This document shows positions 13,401-18,595 of a stretch of 18,595 bases of DNA, piece by piece (the first letter of the stretch is position 1; each line of letters opens with the position of its first letter). Position numbers and translations under genes: made by a program. Source of the DNA: Dehalococcoidia bacterium. Its GTDB lineage: Bacteria > Chloroflexota > Dehalococcoidia > Dehalococcoidales > Fen-1064. The notes under the pieces are model-generated. The model was not told where the DNA came from, did not search any database, and saw only the letters and a program-made list of their open reading frames with translations. The stretch spans positions 1 through 18,595 of the forward strand of contig PMCB01000067.1 of NCBI GenBank assembly GCA_003153955.1. Reading direction: 5' to 3'.

Positions 13401-14618
13401 ATGAATGCTCAAGCTCTTTCCGGACTGAAAGTCCTTGAATACGGGGAATTCGTAGCCGCGCCCTATTGCGGCAAACTGCTGGCTGATTTGGGTGCCGATG
13501 TCATCAAAGTTGAAAAGCCCGTCACCGGCGACCGTGCCCGTGAAAATGGCCCCTTTCCTAAGGATAAACCGGATATCGAGAAAAGCGGTTTATTTCTATA
13601 TCTGAATACCAACAAACGCGGCGTCACCTTGGACCTTAAAAAAGCCGCCGGCCGCAAGGTTTTTCAGGAACTCGTCAAATGGGCGGATGTCCTTGTCGAA
13701 AACAATCCCCGTCAGGATTTGCTAAAGCTCGGCCTCGATTATGAAACCCTCCACGAGATTAATCCAAAACTGGTCGTTACCTCAATCACCTATTTCGGGC
13801 ACACCGGCCCTTATCGCGATTATAAAGGCTGCGACCTCATCGCCAACCACACCAGCGTCGAGGCTGTTCTAAATCCCTGTTATGAAGTCTATAATGAAGA
13901 CCTTAATCCGCCGATGAAACTGCCCGGTCATTCCGGCGATTTTCTCAGCGGCGTGATTGCCGCAATCAACACGATGTCCGCGGTCTTCGCCGCGCAGCAA
14001 ACCGGACTAGGACAGCACATCGACCTCTCGGAACAGGAAGCCGTGGCCAGCATTGTCTGCCATGAAATCGGCGATTATTTCGATGCCGGCATCACCTACC
14101 AGCGCGACCGTAAATACCGCTGGGAAGAATCCCCCAAATACCCCTGCTCCGACGGCTTTATTATGATGAACATTCCCTTCCAGTTCTGGGAAGGTGTCGT
14201 TAGGATGATGGATAGTCCGGAATGGGCTCAAAATCCAGAATATAAGACCCCCGTCGGCCTCCTCCATGATCACTGGAAAGAAATTCAGCCCCGCCTTATC
14301 TCATGGTTCAAACAGCACACCTGTGCCGAAGTTGTTAAAAGGGCCATGGCGCAGCGCCTGGATATTTCTATCGTTCAATCAGCCAAAGAAATTTCCGATA
14401 ATCCCATGTTTGAAGAACGGGGATTCTTTGTTGAAATCGACCACAAAAAAGCCGGAAAACTCAAATTCCCCGGCGCGCCCTGCAAATTCTCGGCTACTCC
14501 CGCGCAGGCGCCTCATGCCGCCCCGCTCCTCGGCGAACATAATGCCGAAGTCTATGGCGGGATGTTAGGCTTTAAACCGGCGAAATTAAGTAAATTGCAA
14601 GAATCCGGCGTCATTTAA
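13401..14618 (+). CDS. CaiB/BaiF family III CoA-transferase, first subunit
   Basis: 405 aa, usual length for the family. Such enzymes move CoA between carboxylic acids through an aspartyl-CoA intermediate without a ping-pong release step. The N-terminus LSGLKVLEYGEFVAAPYCGKLLADLGADVIKVE (7-38) and the block LGLDYETLHEINPKLV (110-125) are typical. The likely catalytic Asp is Asp180 in PGHSGDFLSG (175-184), followed by TGLGQHIDLSEQEA (201-214). The strong AAGGAG site sets the start. It is 26 bp from a second, different family III gene, so the two may form a heteromer, as known for BbsEF (benzylsuccinate CoA-transferase). The acid used is not clear from sequence. A palindrome and a leader terminator upstream suggest regulation. 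Confidence 0.92.
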   Translation: MNAQALSGLKVLEYGEFVAAPYCGKLLADLGADVIKVEKPVTGDRARENGPFPKDKPDIEKSGLFLYLNTNKRGVTLDLKKAAGRKVFQELVKWADVLVENNPRQDLLKLGLDYETLHEINPKLVVTSITYFGHTGPYRDYKGCDLIANHTSVEAVLNPCYEVYNEDLNPPMKLPGHSGDFLSGVIAAINTMSAVFAAQQTGLGQHIDLSEQEAVASIVCHEIGDYFDAGITYQRDRKYRWEESPKYPCSDGFIMMNIPFQFWEGVVRMMDSPEWAQNPEYKTPVGLLHDHWKEIQPRLISWFKQHTCAEVVKRAMAQRLDISIVQSAKEISDNPMFEERGFFVEIDHKKAGKLKFPGAPCKFSATPAQAPHAAPLLGEHNAEVYGGMLGFKPAKLSKLQESGVI

Positions 14619-14644
14619 CCCAAGGCTAATATAAGGAGATTATA

Positions 14645-15865
14645 ATGCAGAACCTGCCTTTAAAAAATATCCGCGTACTTGATTTTACCCAGGTCCGGGT
14701 CGGCCCTCAAATCACCCAGTGGCTGGCGGTCCAGGGGGCGGAGGTTATCCGTGTCGAAACGAAACTGCGGCCCGAATCTTTCAAAATGACCAACAACCCG
14801 GGCAACCTTACGAAGGCGGCCAAATATCGCGTCGGTTATTTTGCTTCCCTCAATTACAGCAAGCAAAGCATCACCGTCAACATGAAGAGTCAAAAATCAT
14901 TTGACCTGATTAAAGACCTGCTTAAACACATCGATATCGTCGCCGAAAACTTCCGCACCGGCGTGATGGAAAAGTGGGGCCTGGGCTATAACGATTTGAA
15001 GAAAATCAATCCCGGTATCATCTTAATCTCCGCCTCCGGTTTCGGCCGCACCGGCTTAATGAAAGATGAACCGGCCTATGCGCCCGTCATCGATGGTTTC
15101 AGCGGCTATTCTTATGTCAATGGTTATCCCGACGGTGAACCCGCTGAAGCTGGCGCCCGCGGTTTTTCCGATTCGATTGCCGCTTATCAGGGCGTGTTTG
15201 CCGTCATGGCCGCTCTGTATCACCGCTCAAAAACCGGCGAGGGTCAATTCCTTGACCTCTCGATGTCCGAAGCCGATGTCGCTCTCGGACCGGAAGCCGT
15301 GATCGAGTATGCCGTCACCGGCCGTGTGCAGGGCCGTCTTGGGAACTCGGACAAGTATCTGGCGCCGCACAATGTTTACCGCTGTCTTGGTGACGACCGG
15401 TGGGTTGCCATCGCTTGTTCCAACGACAAAGAATGGAAAGGGCTCTGCAAAGCGATGGGCAATCCGAAATGGACGAAAGATGCTAAATTCAGCGTTGCTG
15501 CCGGCCGTCGTACCCATAAAGATGAACTCGACGCTTTGATCGAAACATGGACAGTGAAACAGGATCATTTAGCTGCGGTGAAAATCCTGCAGGCCGCCGG
15601 AGTTATCGCCGGGGCCTCTCTCAAGGTGGAAGAACTATGCGAAGACCCCCACATTAAAGAAAGAGGATTCCTCGTCGATATCGAATATCCGGACAAAAGT
15701 ATTATCCGCCGCAGCGCCTTGCCTTATAATCTCAGTGTTTCCGGTAAAGGCAATTACACCCATCCCCCGGAAGCCGGCGAAAATAATCAGTATGTTTTCG
15801 GTAAAATCATGGGCTTATCGGCAGAAAAGATTAAAGAGCTGGAAAGAGAACAGGTTATCTATTAG
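14645..15865 (+). CDS. CaiB/BaiF family III CoA-transferase, second subunit
   Basis: 406 aa. The same fold as its upstream neighbour but clearly diverged from it. The N-terminal Rossmann part is LKNIRVLDFTQVRVGPQITQWLAVQGAEVIRVE (6-38), followed by ENFRTGVMEKWGLGYNDLKKINPGIILISASGFG (101-134). The likely catalytic Asp is Asp176 in ARGFSDSIAAYQG (171-183), followed by TGEGQFLDLSMSEA (197-210). A clear AAGGAGA lies before the ATG. As both genes keep the Asp, each could be active alone, or they may form one enzyme with two different subunits. No dehydrogenase or hydratase follows that would reveal the substrate. The gene ends before a repeat-filled gap and converges with the amino-acid ABC operon. 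Confidence 0.92.
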   Translation: MQNLPLKNIRVLDFTQVRVGPQITQWLAVQGAEVIRVETKLRPESFKMTNNPGNLTKAAKYRVGYFASLNYSKQSITVNMKSQKSFDLIKDLLKHIDIVAENFRTGVMEKWGLGYNDLKKINPGIILISASGFGRTGLMKDEPAYAPVIDGFSGYSYVNGYPDGEPAEAGARGFSDSIAAYQGVFAVMAALYHRSKTGEGQFLDLSMSEADVALGPEAVIEYAVTGRVQGRLGNSDKYLAPHNVYRCLGDDRWVAIACSNDKEWKGLCKAMGNPKWTKDAKFSVAAGRRTHKDELDALIETWTVKQDHLAAVKILQAAGVIAGASLKVEELCEDPHIKERGFLVDIEYPDKSIIRRSALPYNLSVSGKGNYTHPPEAGENNQYVFGKIMGLSAEKIKELEREQVIY

Positions 15866-15904
15866 TGTGGTGCTTCTTAAATAGCTTTAACCCCGGTTTT
15901 ATTC

Positions 15905-15992
15905 CATCCCGATGAAAGCTTGTCCCGTACTTTGATACGGGATCGGGATCCAGCCGGTTCCCTGGTTTCTGGATACCGACGTTTGTCGGTAT
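15905..15992. repeat. Nested hairpin intergenic repeat
   Basis: ATCCCGAT (15906-15913) pairs with ATCGGGAT (15942-15949), and within it TCCCGTA (15923-15929) with TACGGGA (15936-15942). A second perfect stem ATACCGAC/GTCGGTAT lies at 15973-15992. This is the look of dispersed REP-type elements. It sits between convergent operons and may help end both, although no T-run follows. Confidence 0.6.
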
Positions 15993-16010
15993 GGGGATAG
16001 ATTATTCTAG

Positions 16011-16040
16011 CTAAGCGTTAGAAACACCGCACTAGCTTAG
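16011..16040. other. Hairpin at the end of the ABC ATPase gene
   Basis: CTAAGC (16011-16016) pairs with GCTTAG (16035-16040), overlapping the ATPase stop codon. No T-run follows on the minus strand, so its role as terminator is weak. Confidence 0.3.
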
Positions 16041-16804
16041 TGGTCCAATATCTTACTCAAGAACCGCTTGGTGCGTTCTTGCTTGGGGTTGGTGAATAAT
16101 ACTTCCGGCGGCGCTTCTTCGATGATTTGCCCTTCGTCCATGAAAATTATACGCTGTGCGGCTGCGCGGGCAAATCCCATCTCATGCGAAACCACCACCA
16201 TGGTCATGCCTTCTTTAGCCAGGTCCATCATCACGTCCAGCACTTCTTTGATCATTTCCGGGTCGAGTGCGCTGGTCGGTTCATCGAACAGCATGATGCG
16301 CGGATTCATTGCCAGTGCCCGGGCAATAGCCACCCGTTGCTGCTGCCCGCCGGAAATCTGTGAAGGATAGGCATTGATTTTTTCCGGTATCCCCACTTTT
16401 TTCAGCAAATCCATGGCTATTTTCCGTGCTTCTTCCGGACTGCGTTTGCGTACTATTTTCTGCGCCAGCATCAGGTTATCCATTACTGTCAGGTGGGCAA
16501 ACAGGTTGAACGACTGGAAAACCATCCCGATTTCCTGACGCACCATGTTGATATTCTGTGCGCCGTGCAGCAGAATGCCGTCGACTACTATTTTCCCCGA
16601 ATCATATTCTTCCAGCCTGTTGATGCAGCGCAGCAAAGTCGATTTACCGGAACCGGAAGGCCCGACAATCACTACCACTTCCCCTCTTTTGATGTCTAAA
16701 TTGACACCGCGCAAAGCATGCACCTTGCCGAAGTGTTTATGGATATCTTTTATTTGGATGATTGGGTCTTTATTATCTTTCAATCTTCGTTCGCCGTTCA
16801 ACAT
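16037..16804 (-). CDS. Polar amino-acid ABC transporter ATP-binding protein (GlnQ/HisP type)
   Basis: 255 aa cytoplasmic ATPase that drives import together with the permease upstream. All motifs are intact: Walker [10 protein letters not shown] (48-56), Q-loop FQ (Gln97), signature SGGQQQ (151-156), Walker B IMLFDEP (170-176), D-loop SALD (178-181) and switch His207. The stretch [20 protein letters not shown] is typical of polar amino-acid ATPases. The listed ATG overlaps the end of the permease gene by 32 bp and lacks a ribosome site; a TTG at 16783 would shorten the protein by seven residues and the overlap to 11 bp. Translation is probably coupled. The substrate is likely Gln, Glu, Asp, His, Arg or a similar acid, and cannot be fixed from the ATPase. 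Confidence 0.95.
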   Translation of the reverse strand: MLNGERRLKDNKDPIIQIKDIHKHFGKVHALRGVNLDIKRGEVVVIVGPSGSGKSTLLRCINRLEEYDSGKIVVDGILLHGAQNINMVRQEIGMVFQSFNLFAHLTVMDNLMLAQKIVRKRSPEEARKIAMDLLKKVGIPEKINAYPSQISGGQQQRVAIARALAMNPRIMLFDEPTSALDPEMIKEVLDVMMDLAKEGMTMVVVSHEMGFARAAAQRIIFMDEGQIIEEAPPEVLFTNPKQERTKRFLSKILDH

Positions 16805-17609
16805 AATTTACGATACGCGCCGAAAAGAGCGTCATCACTAAATACAGCAATGCAATCATTGTCCAGACCTGCAGCGGGTCGAAGTTGGCCGCCATAAATT
16901 CCCGGCCTCGCCGGGTTAAATCCGCCAGTGCTACTGCACTCACCAGCGATGAGTCTTTGAGCAATGCGATAAACTCATTGCCGACCGGCGGCAGTATTAC
17001 TCGAATTGCCTGGGGTAAAACAACATGCCTCATCGCCTGGAAATAACTCATTCCCAGGCTGCGGGCCGCTTCCATTTGTCCCTTGGGGATACTCTGGATT
17101 CCGGCGCGGAATATTTCGCTCATGTAAGCGCCGTAGCAGAAAACGAAGCCGAAAATTGCCAGCAATATCGCGTTCGCTTCGTAATTCGCCAGAAAACTGA
17201 TATGTGTTGCTTGCCCTAACTCTCTGACAATAACCGGAAACGCGAAATACCACCAGATCAACTGTACCAGGAGTGGTATTCCGCGTACTATTTCTACATA
17301 AAATGTCGTGACCAGGTGGATAACTTTATTTGTGGAGAGGCGGCCCAGTCCCCCCAGCATCCCCACAAAAATCATCAGTACAAACGATACGATCGTGATT
17401 AAAATAGTAACCCCGATGCCGTCGCGCACAAAAAGTACGATGCGCCAATAAGGGTCCGGTTTTGTTATACTGAGGATTGCTATCAAGCCGGCGACCAGTG
17501 CCACCAGCCACCACCAGGCGTCTATGTGGTAGCCGACACCTGCTTCCGGAACATTTTCCAGTTCCGGTACTTTGAATTCTGTAGATTCTGATTTGCGACG
17601 TGAAAACAT
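16773..17609 (-). CDS. Polar amino-acid ABC transporter permease (GlnP/HisM type)
   Basis: 278 aa inner-membrane protein, probably a homodimer since only one permease gene is present. After a polar N-terminus of about 30 residues there are about six to seven hydrophobic spans (near 32-50, 63-86, 96-125, 146-166, 205-225 and 247-266). The EAA loop that docks on the ATPase is [20 protein letters not shown] (180-199). [21 protein letters not shown] (105-125) is a strong family mark. The N-terminal segment before the first usual helix is longer than in enteric GlnP. It lies between the binding protein and ATPase genes in the order glnH-glnP-glnQ, with a hairpin in the gap to the binding protein. 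Confidence 0.95.
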   Translation of the reverse strand: MFSRRKSESTEFKVPELENVPEAGVGYHIDAWWWLVALVAGLIAILSITKPDPYWRIVLFVRDGIGVTILITIVSFVLMIFVGMLGGLGRLSTNKVIHLVTTFYVEIVRGIPLLVQLIWWYFAFPVIVRELGQATHISFLANYEANAILLAIFGFVFCYGAYMSEIFRAGIQSIPKGQMEAARSLGMSYFQAMRHVVLPQAIRVILPPVGNEFIALLKDSSLVSAVALADLTRRGREFMAANFDPLQVWTMIALLYLVMTLFSARIVNYVERRTKIER

Positions 17610-17637
17610 AACTCACCCTGATACCGTTAGAGCACGC

Positions 17638-17662
17638 GGGGAGAAGACCATGCCTTCTCCCC
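17638..17662 (-). other. Strong intercistronic hairpin between binding protein and permease genes
   Basis: GGGGAGAAG (17638-17646) pairs perfectly with CTTCTCCCC (17654-17662) around a 7-nt loop. On the minus strand no T-run follows, so transcripts can pass. Such hairpins often protect the 3' end of the binding-protein message and so raise its level over the permease. Confidence 0.6.
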
Positions 17663-17694
17663 ACTTTATTAATAATATTTAAGTTCGCCTGAAC

Positions 17695-18456
17695 CTATTG
17701 CGCAAGTTGCCATTTGACGGCTATTGTATGAAGTTCGCCGTCAGCTTTTACCTTGGCCAGGCCGTCATTGATTTGTGATAATAAAGCGGTCTTTCCGTTT
17801 GCCACGGCAATGCCGTATTGTTCGTCGGTAAAAACCGATCCGGCGGTCTTTATCTTAGTCGTATTGGTAGCCACATAATTTACGGCTACCGGATTATCGC
17901 AAACCACCGCGTCAACCTGTCCGTTCATTAAATCCTGAAATGCCAAACCGATGTCATCGTACGGTTTCGCGGTCGCCCCGGCGATATTGTTGACCTCGAT
18001 GTTGCCTGTTGTGCCAAGTTGTACGGCTACCGTTTTGCCGACTAAGTCATTTTTGCTGTTAATCGTGGTGTTATTGATTCTGACGGTAATGATTTGCCCG
18101 GCATCGAAGTACGGGTCCGAGAAAAGCATTGCTTTTTGTCTTTCGGCAGTGATGGTAATGGAGGAGATTGCCGCATCGTAAGTGCCCTGCGCCATACCGG
18201 CCAGCAGCGGGTCAAAAGCCACATTCTGGAAATCAATTTTGAAATCTTCTTTGGCGGCAATTGCGTTGAATAAATCGATGTCAAAACCCTGGATTTGTTT
18301 GGTCTGTTCATTGACCGTTTCAAACGGTGCCCAGGTTGCGTCCGTCGCAACCTTGATTGTCTCTTCTGAGGATTCGGATGTTTTTGACGAACAACCCACT
18401 AAACTTCCGCTCACCAGCAGCACCCCTGCCAGAGCCAACAATAGAAAACGTTTCAT
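17695..18456 (-). CDS. Family 3 ABC solute-binding lipoprotein for polar amino acids
   Basis: 253 aa secreted lipoprotein. The signal peptide ends in lipobox LVGC with Cys22; a short Ser/Glu-rich linker follows. The SBP_bac_3 domain shows IKVATDATWAPFE (34-46), GFDIDLFNAIA (57-67), SSITITAERQKAMLFSDPYF (98-117; Arg106 is the expected ligand-carboxylate contact) and VQLGTTGN (145-152), ending in a usual helix. The start is well supported by GGGAGGT 5 nt before the ATG. It is the first gene of the transporter operon, with its own promoter at 18508-18535 overlapped by an AT-rich palindrome. The amino acid bound is not clear; Gln, Glu, Arg and Cys binding proteins share these motifs. Confidence 0.95.
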   Translation of the reverse strand: MKRFLLLALAGVLLVSGSLVGCSSKTSESSEETIKVATDATWAPFETVNEQTKQIQGFDIDLFNAIAAKEDFKIDFQNVAFDPLLAGMAQGTYDAAISSITITAERQKAMLFSDPYFDAGQIITVRINNTTINSKNDLVGKTVAVQLGTTGNIEVNNIAGATAKPYDDIGLAFQDLMNGQVDAVVCDNPVAVNYVATNTTKIKTAGSVFTDEQYGIAVANGKTALLSQINDGLAKVKADGELHTIAVKWQLAQ

Positions 18457-18490
18457 TCATACCTCCCGACAATTATGTTATTAAATTGAT

Positions 18491-18511
18491 TTATTAAAAT
18501 TGTTTTAATAA
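18491..18511. promoter_or_regulatory. Perfect AT-rich palindrome, candidate operator
   Basis: TTATTAAAA (18491-18499), TTG, TTTTAATAA (18503-18511): a 9-bp perfect inverted repeat with a 3-bp centre. It overlaps the -10 box and start point of the amino-acid transporter operon, as a repressor site would. The regulator is not in this window, and AT-rich palindromes also arise by chance. Confidence 0.45.
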
Positions 18512-18535
18512 TATCAGAAAACAAGTTTTTTGCAA
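18508..18535 (-). promoter_or_regulatory. Putative promoter of the amino-acid ABC operon
   Basis: On the minus strand TTGCAA (18535-18530), a 16-nt spacer and TATTAT (18513-18508) preceded by TGA (extended -10). It lies about 50 bp before the binding-protein ATG. Confidence 0.6.
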
Positions 18536-18595
18536 AGTTTCTCATCTCAATATTGTTTATGTTAAATAAGTCTTTTGAAATGTTTATGCAACAAT

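Overview
The window looks like a chromosomal segment of an anaerobic, medium-GC member of the Chloroflexota, most likely class Dehalococcoidia. This is inferred from style, not from a marker gene. The supporting traits are lipoproteins with long Thr/Ser linkers, paired CaiB/BaiF CoA-transferases, a PEP-mutase-like enzyme, a DUF4349 anti-sigma-like protein and intergenic repeats of the 'CTGAGCGCAGCGAAGAATCT' type. There are no tRNAs, complete rRNAs, transposases, phage genes or CRISPR arrays.

Layout: (1) 1-623, minus: 5' part of prfA (RF1) with its own promoter. (2) 821-4643, minus: a likely operon read right to left. It has a promoter near 4615-4643, a leader of about 330 nt holding a 132-bp element closed by 11-bp perfect inverted ends, a family-5 solute-binding lipoprotein, an isocitrate lyase/PEP-mutase family protein with altered active-site residues, a cupin, and a terminator. 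(3) 4861-5381, plus: a MarR regulator with its own promoter and an operator-like site. (4) 5610-7669, minus: an ECF sigma factor and a two-TM DUF4349 protein behind an apparent sigma-E-type autoregulatory promoter. (5) 7950-10188, minus: mscL with a C-terminal zinc ribbon, then a sugar-nucleotide pyrophosphorylase followed by a small SH3-like protein. (6) 10335-12941, plus: tandem UspA, a three-repeat DUF3096-like membrane protein, a voltage-sensor-like membrane protein without a pore, and a small basic protein. (7) 12944-13400: repeats, a consensus promoter, a terminator inside the resulting leader and a 17-bp palindrome. (8) 13401-15865, plus: two family III CoA-transferases. (9) 15905-15992: nested hairpin repeat. 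(10) 16037-18535, minus: a complete polar amino-acid ABC transporter (binding protein, permease, ATPase) behind a promoter overlapped by an AT-rich palindrome.

How the parts may work together: regions 4-6 read as a cell-envelope and osmotic/stress block (ECF/anti-sigma, MscL, Usp, membrane proteins, sugar activation). Regions 2, 3 and 8 look like uptake and CoA-dependent metabolism of an unidentified organic acid. A TTTACTA-type site occurs both at the marR promoter (4870-4886) and just upstream of the CoA-transferase genes (13344-13360), which suggests that the MarR protein controls both. The most unusual items are the structured 4311-4442 element, the promoter-terminator leader at 13220-13318, the divergent PEP-mutase-like active site and the pore-less voltage-sensor-like protein.
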